Positions 52,131-61,922 of a DNA stretch of 64,000 nt are shown one piece after another. The DNA lies in NCBI RefSeq assembly GCF_028748185.1, contig NZ_CP118164.1, forward strand, positions 4,055,814 through 4,119,813, given 5' to 3'. Below the pieces are notes generated by a model. It ran no database searches. It saw only the letters and a program-made list of their open reading frames with translations, and was not told the origin of the DNA. Source of the stretch: Bremerella sp. P1. Its GTDB lineage: Bacteria > Planctomycetota > Planctomycetia > Pirellulales > Pirellulaceae. The position numbers were made by a program, and so were the translations under genes. Position 1 is the first letter of the stretch, and each line of letters begins with the position of its first letter.

Positions 52131-54029
52131 ATGAGATTAGCAGCCTACGTCCGAGTCAGTTCTGACAAGCAGGATGTCACTCGCCAACGTGACAACATAA
52201 CAGCCTGGACAGCCCGCAATGGGGCCGCGCCTATCTGGTATGAGGACAGCGACGGGAAGAACCCCCGGCATCGGTCAGACAAACGGCAGAACTTCCAGGC
52301 CCTACTCACGGCAGTGAAGGCGGGGAGGTTCGATAGAATCATTGTGGACTCACAAGATAGATTCGGTACGAAGGACGCCTTCGAGTGGGGCAAACTGATT
52401 TCCATCTTGCGAGATCACGAATGCGAGTTGATCGACTCGCAGGGCAGGCTATTGTCCGGGGACGATGACGGTTCCGTCCTGACGGGCGTTGTGGGCGCTC
52501 TGACAAGCAAACGCGAGCAACGCGAGAAGGCGCACCGGAATATCTCCGGCAAGGTTACCTATGCCCGCAAGGGTGAGTATCAAGGCGGCTACGCGCCATA
52601 CGGGACGGACGTAGTTTGCTTCGGCCCTGACGGGAAAGAGAAGTGGCGGACGGTCTATGTCGGTCACCTGGACCGGTTGAAGGTTTATCCGGGCGGTAAG
52701 TCGGAACGATTCACTGGGAAGAACGTCACCCCGGTTAAGGACACCACCGACACGCTACGTCTGCGACCTTCCAAGGAGAAGGACCGGTTGAAGATTGTCC
52801 GGCAGGTTTTCAAATGGTACTCTACAGAAGACATCTCACCCCGTGGAATTGCCGACCGTCTCAACGGTCTCCAGGTTTCGCCGATCTTCGGAGAGGCATG
52901 GTATAAGCACACGATACGGGCGATGCTCTCGAACCCCATCTATATCGGGCTTCCGACCTGGAACAAGCGAAGCAACGCCGCATTCGTAGAGTATGTCGAC
53001 GGGCGTCTCCAGGAAATAAACGGGAAGGCTAGGACCAAGCGCCGCGATTGCGCCGATTACGTCCAGCCCGAAGCGCCGGAATTTGCGCCGATTGTCCCCG
53101 TTGAAACTTTCAACAAGTGCCAGAACAAACTCAAGGCCGCGAGCAAAGCAGCCAACAGGGGGCACCGGTCGCCCAAACTTGCGGAACTCTGGTTGAGGCC
53201 GTTTCTCTATTGCGGCCATTGTGGCGAGGTCATGCACGCCGCCGGTGGAGGTGGTTCAACTCGGATGAAACCTAACTACTTTTGCAGCACCTACAACAAA
53301 TACGGCCCCAAGAATCCCAAGGGCTGCCACTGTCACCGGGTGCGCCATGAGGTTCTAGAAGAATTCGTTTTGCGATACCTGAAGGAAACCGCGCCCAAGG
53401 TGGCGCAGTTGATCCAGGCGAGCGACACGGGCGACGTAGAGGGCGTCCGGTCGATCCTGGTAAACGGGCGGTTCCTGGAGCAGGAATTCGCGGACGTCGC
53501 CTGCGATGTCATCGCCTACGTTGAAGAGTTCGCCACGTCCAAGGAACGTAAGCGAATTGGGGAGGGATTCGATGTGGTTTTCGGTTTGGCCTTCGAGCGA
53601 ATCCGGCCCAAGCTCGAAAAGTTGATTGCTGAGAAGGAAACCGAACTAGATGGCATGCTAGACGACTACCGGACGTTGCCGGATTCATTGAAGGTTCGCG
53701 CCGTCGCAAAGATGGAACCACTGGAAGCCGAGATCGGCGAACTACGGCAACGGCTGGTTGATCTTCGGAAGCCTTTCCAGGGCATCCGTGAGGAACTCGA
53801 AACCCGCAAGACGGCCCTTGAGGCGGCAGAGAAGGAAATCGAACGGGAGGCCGCCGGACGCCGCAAGGGTGAAGCCTTGCGGGGTGTTGTGGATAGGATC
53901 GTCTGCCACTTCCAGCATGGGGAACGGAAGGTGAACAACGGCCGAAGTCGTTTAACTAGGCTCGAAATAGTCCCGATTTCCGGGGATTCTATAAGCTTCA
54001 TGGGCGGGGCCTCGCCGGGGCGAGGTTGA
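52131..54029 (+). CDS. Large serine integrase of the element
   Basis: A 632-residue site-specific recombinase. The catalytic domain begins AAYVRVSSDKQ with Ser10 as nucleophile, followed by RIIVDSQDRFGTKD. A recombinase domain follows at about 220-320 (RGIADRLNGL, SNPIYIGLP), then a zinc ribbon (YCGHCGEVM with later CHCHRV) and a long coiled coil. ATG at 52131 follows AAGGA by seven bases. The frame crosses the right attachment core and stops 8 bases past it, in comM DNA, so the last two residues (Arg-Gly) are host-encoded. In the circular element the protein would be 685 residues. Confidence 0.93.
   Translation: MRLAAYVRVSSDKQDVTRQRDNITAWTARNGAAPIWYEDSDGKNPRHRSDKRQNFQALLTAVKAGRFDRIIVDSQDRFGTKDAFEWGKLISILRDHECELIDSQGRLLSGDDDGSVLTGVVGALTSKREQREKAHRNISGKVTYARKGEYQGGYAPYGTDVVCFGPDGKEKWRTVYVGHLDRLKVYPGGKSERFTGKNVTPVKDTTDTLRLRPSKEKDRLKIVRQVFKWYSTEDISPRGIADRLNGLQVSPIFGEAWYKHTIRAMLSNPIYIGLPTWNKRSNAAFVEYVDGRLQEINGKARTKRRDCADYVQPEAPEFAPIVPVETFNKCQNKLKAASKAANRGHRSPKLAELWLRPFLYCGHCGEVMHAAGGGGSTRMKPNYFCSTYNKYGPKNPKGCHCHRVRHEVLEEFVLRYLKETAPKVAQLIQASDTGDVEGVRSILVNGRFLEQEFADVACDVIAYVEEFATSKERKRIGEGFDVVFGLAFERIRPKLEKLIAEKETELDGMLDDYRTLPDSLKVRAVAKMEPLEAEIGELRQRLVDLRKPFQGIREELETRKTALEAAEKEIEREAAGRRKGEALRGVVDRIVCHFQHGERKVNNGRSRLTRLEIVPISGDSISFMGGASPGRG
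54014..54021. other. Right attachment core (attR)
   Basis: GCCGGGGC, identical to the octamer at 40767-40774. Left of it is the integrase gene, right of it the N-terminal part of comM on the minus strand. Crossover somewhere in this octamer explains both junctions. Confidence 0.85.
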
Positions 54030-54228
54030 TCACCACGCGGTCCCGTGGGCAGAAGAAGCCACTGTTGACGATGGCCCGCTCGATGCGGTGAACGCTTTCC
54101 TTCACCGCCGCTTCCGGTAGGCCGACCAGGACGGTCTTGGGCAATGCCGTGGGGGAAACGTCGACTTCGACCTCCACAGGAATCGCATCGATGCCGGCCA
54201 TGGAGTAGGTACGTAGTTGAGCCAGCAT
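54014..54228 (-). pseudogene. comM: comM/yifB, N-terminal fragment
   Basis: About 71 codons of comM: MLAQLRTYSMAGIDAIPVEV, then VLVGLPEAAVKESVHRIE and VVINLAPA, the conserved start of the ChlI-like domain of YifB proteins. After the core the frame enters integrase DNA (on the opposite strand) and ends within a few codons (RPRP, stop at 53998). It keeps the natural start and presumably the natural promoter of comM, which would now transcribe antisense into the integrase end. The fragment alone cannot be an ATPase. Confidence 0.9.
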
Positions 54229-54401
54229 GCCAAATTCCTCGTCGCCTTCATCATGTGGACTGTCTAGGGGTGTGCCCCATTGTGTGGCATGGCGACCCCC
54301 TCGATCAAGTGATTGGGTCGGAATTCTCGATCTCCCTGGAATTGGCCGATTGTGTGCTATGGTTAAGGGTTATATCGAATATCCAACCAGCACTCGGAAG
54401 C

Positions 54402-55874
54402 ATGGAAACGGCTACAAAGTCAGAAAACACCGACGCCTTGCAGGGGGCTCAGCCATTGGTGCTGGGGCTGCCTCCGGTGCGGTATCGTTTGCTGGTCGTG
54501 GCGGTGATAGCTCAGACTGCCACCATTCTGATTACGTGGCCGCTGTGGCAGGTGCGTGATATGCCAGTCCATATGCCGCTGATCGATCTTCCGCAGATAC
54601 CATTCGGCTGGTGGATGCTGGCCACGCTGGTATTGGTTCTGGTCCGTCCCCAAATGGGCCTCGCAGTGCACGCAGCTTCGCTGCTCGTTGCGTTCGTGTT
54701 CGATCAGTACCGCACGCAGCCTCAGTTCATTGCCAATACCGTTTTGATGCTGGCCACCGTCGAGAATGTGGGTGTTGTGATCGTGCGTTGGTTTCTCGCT
54801 TCGCTATGGCTCTGGGCAGGCACGCATAAGCTTTTGTCGCCGGACTGGTTCTCGTTCGGGTCGTGGTACATGGTGAAGTCGCTACACGTGAACCCGGAAG
54901 ACTTCCAGATGCTGTTTGCCTACGGGGTTTCGCTGGGAGAGATCGCGGTGGGCCTGCTGGCCATATTTCGACCACGCTGGGCGGCGATACCCTGCGTGAT
55001 GATGCATGTGGGGATCGTCATCTTTCTGTCTCCGCTCTTTTACAGTCATAACGAAAGCGTCATGCCATGGAACCTGGCCACGGCGGTCATCGGTAGTTGG
55101 GTGATGTGGAATGCTCCGAGCATTCGTCCGCAGTTTCGCTGGGAGTGGGTCGTGGCGGTGCTGCTGTTGGTCTATCCGGCCGGGTTTTACTTGGGCTTGG
55201 TCGATCATGGAATCGCCAGCGTGCTTTACTCAAATCATTTGCCGGAAGGGATGATCACGACCAAGGAGGATGCCACGAAGATTACCGGCTGGGGAGACCT
55301 TCACGTGCCGTTTCCCAATGAGCGGCGACTGCTCACGCTTTACTTTCAGCGTTCATCGCAGCCTGGGGATAAGCTGCACCTGTCGGAGCCTCGGCCATGG
55401 CTGGGGGACAAGTACTATGTCCTGAACAACGAAGGGGGACTGGTCGAACAAACACGCGAGCAGTTTGTGCAAGGGAGCGATGACGAAGTGTTCGGCATGG
55501 AGGTCGAGAGCCGACGGATTCGTTTCCTGTTAGCTCGTGCTGGCGTGAAAATGCTCCGCCGAGACGAGCAGACAACGATTTACGCCGTGGAGATTCCCCC
55601 GGAGCGATATCGACCTGAACTACTGGAAATGTTGGCAGGTCTTCCGAATCTCGAGCAGATCAACCTGGCCGGCTGCGAAGTGACCGACGACGACCTGATG
55701 CGTTTGCCCCTGCTGCCGAAGCTGGTGGGCATCGGACTTGCCAATACGCCTGTGACGAATGATGCCATCGAGACACTTCTGAAACAGCCGCAGATGATGG
55801 TCATCGAGTATCAACAATCGAACATGACACTCGATGCGATTCTCGAGTTCGAGAAACAGCGGCCGGTTGATTAA
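54402..55874 (+). CDS. Polytopic membrane protein with C-terminal leucine-rich-repeat-like part
   Basis: Encodes 490 residues from ATG at 54402, with CGGAAG just upstream; the frame is open to 54144 but overlaps comM. About eight helices occupy the first 310 residues, with VRWFLASLWLWAGTHKLLSP and MMHVGIVIFLSPLFYSHNES typical of HTTM/DoxX-like proteins and similar to the gene at 13771. The soluble C-terminal part ends in LRR-like units (LPNLEQINLAGCEVTDDDL; LPKLVGIGLANTPVTNDAI). It overlaps the stop of the convergent DUF1501 gene by four bases. Function unknown. Confidence 0.8.
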   Translation: METATKSENTDALQGAQPLVLGLPPVRYRLLVVAVIAQTATILITWPLWQVRDMPVHMPLIDLPQIPFGWWMLATLVLVLVRPQMGLAVHAASLLVAFVFDQYRTQPQFIANTVLMLATVENVGVVIVRWFLASLWLWAGTHKLLSPDWFSFGSWYMVKSLHVNPEDFQMLFAYGVSLGEIAVGLLAIFRPRWAAIPCVMMHVGIVIFLSPLFYSHNESVMPWNLATAVIGSWVMWNAPSIRPQFRWEWVVAVLLLVYPAGFYLGLVDHGIASVLYSNHLPEGMITTKEDATKITGWGDLHVPFPNERRLLTLYFQRSSQPGDKLHLSEPRPWLGDKYYVLNNEGGLVEQTREQFVQGSDDEVFGMEVESRRIRFLLARAGVKMLRRDEQTTIYAVEIPPERYRPELLEMLAGLPNLEQINLAGCEVTDDDLMRLPLLPKLVGIGLANTPVTNDAIETLLKQPQMMVIEYQQSNMTLDAILEFEKQRPVD

Positions 55875-57187
55875 GCGTCGGCCACGATTTCAGAGATGGG
55901 AGTTCCCTGGCAGATTGCCATCGGGCGTCCGATGGGAGTCTGGTAGTCCTTGTCGATATCGATCCCCAAGGCATTGTGGATCGTGGCGTGGATATCCTCG
56001 ACACGAACCGCGTGCTTGGTCTCAGGCGTGATCTTTTCCCCCTCGGGATCGGTTTCGCCGAGGAAGACCCCTTTGCGGATGCCGCCGCCTGCCAAGGCCA
56101 CGCTAAAGCCGTGCGGCCAGTGATCGCGACCAGCGGCTGGGTTGATCTTAGGGGTTCGCCCAAACTCGCCGCCACACAGGACGATCGTATCATCCAGGCG
56201 ATCGCGGTCCTTCAGGTGCTTGATGGTCGCGCTGAGTGCGGCATCGAGGTCGCCGGCGCGGGCCGATTGCAGTTCGTGATTGTTGGCATGCGTGTCCCAG
56301 CCGTTAAGTGTTACCTGAACGCAGCGTACGCCCGTTTCAATCAACTGTGTCGCGCACAGACAGCCGCGGCCGAACGGAGTGTTACCGAACTGCTCTTTGA
56401 TTTCCTCCGGCACGCCGTCAATATTGAACGCACCAATCTGGTCCGATGTCATCATTGTGGTAGCACGATCGACGGTCTCGCGATGCAGAGTCTTGTTCTT
56501 CTCCAGATCGAAACGACGTCCTTTGGCAAAGCTTGATTCGAGTATGTCCAGGTCGCTCAGTCGGGCTTCGAAGCGATCTTCCGGGACACGCTTCGGCAGG
56601 TCTGGCAGCGGGCCAGTTGGATCGTACATCTTGAATGCATCGTACTGATTTCCCAGAAAACCACCTCGCGAAGCGAACGCCGAAGGGAAGATCGACACGT
56701 GCCGAGGGATCTCGACCCCTTGGGCTGAAAGCTCGTGGCAGAGAATGGCTCCGATCGATGGATGAATAAGCGTGGGGTCAGGCCGATAGCCGGTCTGCAT
56801 GTTGTAGGTGGCTCGCTCGTGATCGCCTTCTTTACTGGTCACGCACCGCAGCAACGCCATCTCGTGCATCACTTCGGCAGTGTGCGGCATTGTGTCGGCG
56901 ATCTTCAGGCCTTTGACCGACGTGTCGATCGCTTTGGTATCGCCACCGATCATCTTGCCGGGATGTGGGTCCCAGGTTTCCAGTTGGCTGGGACCACCTT
57001 GCATCCACAGGACGATGACCGACTTAGGGCGTCCTTTATTGGACTTCTCTTCCGACGAGGCTGCCAGCAACTGGGAAAGTGGCGTCAGCCAAGCCAGACC
57101 GGCACCGGCTCCGAGCAGCGTGCGGCGATTGAAATGCGCACGTGTGCCGCAACCTTCGGGACCAAGGAGATGTTGAAAGCGTTTCAT
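55871..57187 (-). CDS. DUF1501 protein (exported, Tat-type)
   Basis: A 438-residue planctomycete DUF1501 protein, related to the alkaline-phosphatase/sulfatase-like fold. The N-terminus has NRRTLLGAGAGLAWL, a twin-arginine-type signal. Family blocks are VIVLWMQGGPSQLETWDPHPG, AEVMHEMALLRCVTS, TGYRPDPT and VLCGGEFGRTPKIN, and HWPHGFSVALAGGGIRKG near the end. It lies just after the DUF1549/DUF1553 gene, a pairing seen across planctomycetes. Substrate not known. Confidence 0.93.
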   Translation of the reverse strand: MKRFQHLLGPEGCGTRAHFNRRTLLGAGAGLAWLTPLSQLLAASSEEKSNKGRPKSVIVLWMQGGPSQLETWDPHPGKMIGGDTKAIDTSVKGLKIADTMPHTAEVMHEMALLRCVTSKEGDHERATYNMQTGYRPDPTLIHPSIGAILCHELSAQGVEIPRHVSIFPSAFASRGGFLGNQYDAFKMYDPTGPLPDLPKRVPEDRFEARLSDLDILESSFAKGRRFDLEKNKTLHRETVDRATTMMTSDQIGAFNIDGVPEEIKEQFGNTPFGRGCLCATQLIETGVRCVQVTLNGWDTHANNHELQSARAGDLDAALSATIKHLKDRDRLDDTIVLCGGEFGRTPKINPAAGRDHWPHGFSVALAGGGIRKGVFLGETDPEGEKITPETKHAVRVEDIHATIHNALGIDIDKDYQTPIGRPMAICQGTPISEIVADA

Positions 57188-57195
57188 GGCGTTTC

Positions 57196-58830
57196 CTAGT
57201 GATTCCAGGCGAACTCGGTGCAGTTCATCAAAGCCCAGTAGATGTCTTCATAGTCTTGGGTGCGGTTCGATTTCACTTCGTCGTTTTCCAGCTTGCTGAC
57301 AAAGTGCTCCAACTCTTGGGGAGTTGGACGTCGCGTCAGTACGCACAGGAAAGCCGTTTCCACACCGGTCTCGTTGTCGGGAGACAGCTGCGAAATGCGA
57401 GTGGCGGCGTTGCGGACAAAATTGTTGCGAGTCCGCTCAGTGACCAGATTGCCGTTCATCATGAGTAGACGCTGCGGGATCGTTCCACCGTCCATGCTGA
57501 ACTCGTCTTCGCCAGCATCCCCGTACCGTTTGAGGAATTCGTTCGTTTCGCCAAAGGTAACCAATCGCGTAAGAACGTGGCTCTCGGCATTGAGTGTGCT
57601 CAAGGAGGAAGCCTGGTTGATACTGCCGATGACCTGCTCAGGTCGTAGTCGCGTCACTGGGTACGAAGCCCAGGTACGTTCGTGCTCGGCGGTAATTTCA
57701 TGCTCGGCACGGCTATCACGCTGGAAAGCCTCGGTCGACGCGATCAGGCGAATTAATCGCTTCAGGTCAAAGTTGTGTTGAATGAAGTCGTCGACCAGCG
57801 GATCGAGCCCGGCGGGGTAGTTTCCTTGCTCGAAGCTTCCCTTGAGCGGGATGTTGTCGACCGGCTCGACGAGTGGTCGACCGGTCATCACTGCCCAGAC
57901 ACGGTTCACGATCGCCCGGGCAAACGGTTTGTTCTCAGGATGTGTGACCCAGCCTGCCAGGCGATCACGTAGCGTTCCGCCCGATTCGTCGAGCAGATGC
58001 TGATTGAACGGCACCTGGGCCGGAACGGTCGTTTCTTCCTCGGCATGCAGATACTTGTACTCGTACGGTTTCCCTTTCCTGTCCATGATGCCGACAAACG
58101 AGTTCTGGGCTTCACTGAAGAATGATGCTAACTCGTGGAAGTCGGTTTGCTTCAGATCGCCACCGAGGTTGTCGTCGTGGCACTGCACGCAGTCGATGCG
58201 GGTCGCCAGAAAAGCACGGGTCACGCGACCGGCCAACATCGCGACATCCGGTTCCTTGGTGCCATCTTGATCGACGGTCGCGGTAATAAAGTTGACCGCG
58301 GGGTGATCGGTCCAGAGGCCTGATTCGGCAATCAGGTCCTGCGTCAATTCGTTATAGGGGCGATTGGCCATCAGCTGATCGCTGAGCCAGGTGACAAAAC
58401 GCCGCTTGCGGAAGATCAGGAAGGGGCCATTCTCGGTGCCGACATAGGCTCGCGAAAGGCGTTCGGCCATGTAGTCGCCATAGCGGCGATCTTCCAGCAG
58501 ATGGTTGACCCACCATGCCAGGCGGTCTTCTGCCGGGCGATTCTCGAGTAGGCGGATTTCTTCCAGCGAAGGAATCGAGCCCGTCAGACCCAGCGAGATA
58601 CGCCGGGCGATCGTAAGATCGTCGGCCTTCGGCGCTGGCTCAAGCTCTTGGGATTGCCAGGTTTCCCGAAACTGAGCATCGACCGCCTCTTTCGCCGTCT
58701 GGAAGTCATCCGAGACAACGACAACCGGTTCGTCGAGTGCTTCGACCTTAGGCGGCGCTAGCAGCCAGTTGGCCAGAGAGGCCAAGACGACGGTGGCCAG
58801 GGCGATAAAGGCAATATTCTTGAGCCACAT
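57196..58830 (-). CDS. DUF1549/DUF1553 protein
   Basis: A 544-residue exported protein with a signal anchor (NIAFIALATVVLASLANWLL). The DUF1549 part spans about 50-260 (DDLTIARRISLGLTGSIPSLEE; FLATRIDCVQCHDDNLGGD, where CVQCH is a heme-binding-like CxxCH) and the DUF1553 part about 290-540 (NRVWAVMTGRPLVEPVD; RLIASTEAFQRDS; LNCTEFAWNH-type end). The usual N-terminal cytochrome domain (PSCyt1) is absent. Eight bases precede the DUF1501 gene, so they form an operon. Confidence 0.92.
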   Translation of the reverse strand: MWLKNIAFIALATVVLASLANWLLAPPKVEALDEPVVVVSDDFQTAKEAVDAQFRETWQSQELEPAPKADDLTIARRISLGLTGSIPSLEEIRLLENRPAEDRLAWWVNHLLEDRRYGDYMAERLSRAYVGTENGPFLIFRKRRFVTWLSDQLMANRPYNELTQDLIAESGLWTDHPAVNFITATVDQDGTKEPDVAMLAGRVTRAFLATRIDCVQCHDDNLGGDLKQTDFHELASFFSEAQNSFVGIMDRKGKPYEYKYLHAEEETTVPAQVPFNQHLLDESGGTLRDRLAGWVTHPENKPFARAIVNRVWAVMTGRPLVEPVDNIPLKGSFEQGNYPAGLDPLVDDFIQHNFDLKRLIRLIASTEAFQRDSRAEHEITAEHERTWASYPVTRLRPEQVIGSINQASSLSTLNAESHVLTRLVTFGETNEFLKRYGDAGEDEFSMDGGTIPQRLLMMNGNLVTERTRNNFVRNAATRISQLSPDNETGVETAFLCVLTRRPTPQELEHFVSKLENDEVKSNRTQDYEDIYWALMNCTEFAWNH

Positions 58831-59035
58831 AGGGAGACTCGCTCTGAGACTCTCGAGATTAGAAAAGAAACGGCTTAGTACCTATTCTTACCGGGTCTGG
58901 GCAATATTTGTTTCCTGTTGTCGAGAAATCTTTCTGTTTTCACAGAAATCTCAAAACCAAGACGGCATCGCGTTAGGTAGAACAGACATAAGGAATTACG
59001 CTGATTCCCGTCTCATCGATTCCTGGATCTCCCCG

Positions 59036-60274
59036 ATGTCTGTGGTCAATTCAACTTGGCATGACGAAGAGCTTGTTCCTACCGAGGAACTGGTTGCCCC
59101 GGTTGTCGATTCGCGCGATGAGCCTGCCAGCGAAATCCCGGCCGAGGCCGCCCAGCCGCCGCAGAAAAACATCGTCTGGCGCATTGGCTATGGGCTGATG
59201 AGTGCCTGGGAGTGGTGCTTTGGCGTCGTTTCGATGATCGTGATTCTCGCCTTTCTCGCGACCGTGCCCATTTTGAACCTGATGAGCCTGGGTTATCTGC
59301 TGGAAGTAAGCGGACGAATTGCCCGGACCGGCAAGTTCACACAAGGGTTTGTCGGTATTCGCAAAGCGGCCCGTATCGGGAGCATCGTCGCTGGTGCCTG
59401 GTTAATGTTTCTGCCGCTGCGGCTTTTATCGGATGCCTGGCAAAGCGCTTGGCTGATTGATCCGCAGAGCGCTCAAACACGAAATCTGTGGGTGATTACG
59501 ATGGTCGCGACGGTCGCCGTCAGCCTGCATGTCGCTTGGGCATGCTACCGCGGTGGGCGGCTGCGACACTTTCTTTGGCCAGCTCCGATCAGGTTCTTCA
59601 AAACGATCTTTCACGGCGGCATGTATTCCCAGGCTCGGGAAGGAACGCTTGCTTTTATCAAAGAACTTCATCTCTGGCACTATTTCTCGATGGGTGCCCG
59701 GGGATTCGTGGGCACCCTGATCTGGCTGTTGGTGCCGGTGCTGTGGATGATCGGTGCTCGCCAGATCAACGAGCCTGGACCTGCATTCCTGGTGAGCTTG
59801 CCAGGCATGATCCTTTTTGCATTTGTGCTGCTTTACTTGCCATTTCTGCAAGCTCGTTTCGCGGCCGAGAACCGCTTCAAGGCATTGTTTGAAGTGCGTG
59901 CCATTCGCCAGTTGTTCCGTCAGGCACCGCTGGCATGGTGGTTGGCCTTGTTTATTACCTTGCTGTTTGCGCTGCCGCTGTACTTGCTGAAGATTGAAAT
60001 GATCGATCGCGAGATTGCCTGGCTGCCGAGCTTGTTCTTTGTGATTTTCATTTTCCCGGCGCGGATGCTTTCAGGCTGGGCGGTTGCCGTGGCTCAGAAA
60101 CGCGAGAAGCCGGCCCACTTCGTCTGGCGCTGGATGAGTCGTCTGGCGGCGATCCCGGTGGTGGTGTCGTACATCTTCTTTATGTACTTGTTTCTGTACA
60201 TCTCGTGGCGCGGGGCGGATAGCCTTTTAGAGCAGCATGCGTTTCTGGTTCCTGTACCATTCTTAGGGGCTTAG
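59036..60274 (+). CDS. Polytopic membrane protein, DUF4013-like
   Basis: Encodes 412 residues. About 50 acidic residues precede the first helix (EWCFGVVSMIVILAFLATVPIL), and six to seven more helices follow. The family-like marker is ILNLMSLGYLLEVSGRIART, a pattern I associate with DUF4013 proteins of planctomycetes. The frame opens at 58769 but the region before 59036 overlaps the divergent gene and lacks coding character. The soluble parts are basic. Function unknown. Confidence 0.78.
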   Translation: MSVVNSTWHDEELVPTEELVAPVVDSRDEPASEIPAEAAQPPQKNIVWRIGYGLMSAWEWCFGVVSMIVILAFLATVPILNLMSLGYLLEVSGRIARTGKFTQGFVGIRKAARIGSIVAGAWLMFLPLRLLSDAWQSAWLIDPQSAQTRNLWVITMVATVAVSLHVAWACYRGGRLRHFLWPAPIRFFKTIFHGGMYSQAREGTLAFIKELHLWHYFSMGARGFVGTLIWLLVPVLWMIGARQINEPGPAFLVSLPGMILFAFVLLYLPFLQARFAAENRFKALFEVRAIRQLFRQAPLAWWLALFITLLFALPLYLLKIEMIDREIAWLPSLFFVIFIFPARMLSGWAVAVAQKREKPAHFVWRWMSRLAAIPVVVSYIFFMYLFLYISWRGADSLLEQHAFLVPVPFLGA

Positions 60275-60374
60275 CTTTTCCCCTCTAGGATGTTGGCACT
60301 AGGACCGTCCCCGGCAAAGGGGTACGATAGAACCATCGGTTTATCTCTCTCCCGCTCTTAGGTTGAAGTGTTCC

Positions 60375-61691
60375 ATGCCGCGTGGAAACCTGATCGTGAT
60401 TTGCGTCGCCTTTGTGGTGGCGATGATTTGTTACCAGTCAGCGGCGCAATCTCGTTATGCGTTGATGTTTCAGCAGGGGATGCGGACGATCTCGGACTTC
60501 TATGTGCGTCCGGTTGAGAACGAGGATCTTTTCAACGCCGCCATGGAAGGGCTAACCGCCCCTTTAGATCAGAACTCGGTCTATATCGCGCCGCCACGCT
60601 ATTCCAACTTTCGCCGCGAGCTTGGTCAGGAATTTGGTGGGATCGGCGTGCATGTCGATTTCGATGAAGAAACCCGCGAGATGGTGATCATTACGCCGCT
60701 TGCGGGTGCTCCTGCCTACGAGGCCGGAATTCAGGCCGGAGATATCGTCCTGGCGATTGATGGTGTCGACTTAAACGGCGAAGATTTTGACAAGTCACTG
60801 GAACGTCTGCACGGGGAGACCGGCACCCCGGTCACACTGACCGTGCGGCATATTGGCCAGGAAGACCCCGTCGATATCACGATGACCCGGGCCAACATCA
60901 TGGTCGAGTCAGTCATGGGGGATACACATGGAGAAGGGGGGAAGTGGGATTTCCATCTCGCAAGCAACCCCAAGATTGGCTACATCCGTGTCGACTCGTT
61001 TGGCGATCGAACGGCCGAAGACTTCGAGTTTGCCCTGGAGCAAATTGACGAAGAAGCGGAAGGTTTGATCATCGATATGCGGGGCAACGCCGGTGGCTAC
61101 CTGACGGCGGCCATCCAGATGGTCGACATGTTCATCGATCAAGGGGACATCGTCACGACACGTACGCGGAACAATCGCATTCGCGACGTCTACGAGGCTT
61201 CGTCCGGTGGAACGATCGTCCCCAGTGATCTCCCGGTTGTGGTGATGGTGAATCGGTTCAGTGCCAGCGCCAGCGAGATTTTCGCAGCCGCGCTGCAGGA
61301 TCACGGGCGAGCAACGGTCGTCGGAGAACGTTCGTTTGGCAAAGGAACGGTGCAAAGTATTTTCCCGCTCGATGGAGATCGTCGCGCTATGAAGATCACG
61401 ACGGCCACCTACTGGCGACCCAACGGAAGCAATATTCATCGTTTTCCCGATTCCAAGGAAGAAGACGATTGGGGCGTAACTCCTGACGAGGGGGGGGAAA
61501 TGGAGCTGGACGACGAGACGTTGACGAAAGTCATCAAGGCGAGGCGTTTACACGACGTCGACCGGACCAACTTCTCGAATCCGGACGAGGCCAACGAGCG
61601 AGAAATTTCGGATGAAGAGAAGGAGCTTCTCGACTTTGAAGATCCTCAGTTGCAACTGGCCATTGAATTGATCGAAGAAGCGAAAAAGTAA
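60375..61691 (+). CDS. S41 family C-terminal processing peptidase
   Basis: A 438-residue exported protease with a signal or anchor helix (LIVICVAFVVAMICYQSA). A PDZ domain lies at about 100-185 (GIGVHVDFDEE, AGIQAGDIVLAIDGV) and the tail-specific protease core at about 200-370: GLIIDMRGNAGGYL, catalytic Ser in RFSASASEIFAAAL and Lys in GERSFGKGTVQS. It would cut C-terminal tails of exported proteins. TTG at 60363 opens the frame, but ATG at 60375 is preferred. The C-terminal 70 residues are acidic. Confidence 0.92.
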   Translation: MPRGNLIVICVAFVVAMICYQSAAQSRYALMFQQGMRTISDFYVRPVENEDLFNAAMEGLTAPLDQNSVYIAPPRYSNFRRELGQEFGGIGVHVDFDEETREMVIITPLAGAPAYEAGIQAGDIVLAIDGVDLNGEDFDKSLERLHGETGTPVTLTVRHIGQEDPVDITMTRANIMVESVMGDTHGEGGKWDFHLASNPKIGYIRVDSFGDRTAEDFEFALEQIDEEAEGLIIDMRGNAGGYLTAAIQMVDMFIDQGDIVTTRTRNNRIRDVYEASSGGTIVPSDLPVVVMVNRFSASASEIFAAALQDHGRATVVGERSFGKGTVQSIFPLDGDRRAMKITTATYWRPNGSNIHRFPDSKEEDDWGVTPDEGGEMELDDETLTKVIKARRLHDVDRTNFSNPDEANEREISDEEKELLDFEDPQLQLAIELIEEAKK

Positions 61692-61922
61692 GCCTTTGGT
61701 ACGTTTTGCAAAAGCGATTTGCAATTTCTTCCATCGACCTGAGCGGCTGCTCCGAAGGCACAAACAGGGCAGTTTGTGCCGGCACCTAGCGAACATCCAG
61801 AAACACGCATATCAGCGACTTGAGACTTTTTCGGATGTCTTTTCGGGAATTTGGCACTACGGTTGCTAAATAGAGCGACTAGTCTCCCCCTGGTCTCCTC
61901 CGGTTAGTTGAAAGACGCATCG

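Larger units (their letters stand above)
40767..54021. mobile_element. Integrative element inserted in comM (13.2 kb)
   Basis: The element is bounded by the octamer GCCGGGGC at 40767-40774 and 54014-54021. The flanking chromosomal pieces rejoin in frame: the N-terminal fragment ends in INLAPA and the other continues ELPKNAASFDLP, as in intact YifB proteins. Its integrase gene touches the right end. Cargo on the left is restriction-modification and probable defence; on the right are unknown genes and a resolvase. No capsid, tail or conjugation genes are visible, so it is a small integrative or mobilisable element rather than a complete prophage. Confidence 0.9.

Noticed and set aside
54144-54401. 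N-terminal extension of the membrane protein at 54402
   Set aside because: It lies over the comM fragment and its divergent promoter and has no coding character; the ATG at 54402 has a ribosome-binding site.
61757-61780. Hairpin after the S41 protease gene (GGCACAAAC / GTTTGTGCC) as terminator
   Set aside because: Perfect 9-base-pair stem but no T run on either side, so termination is not supported.
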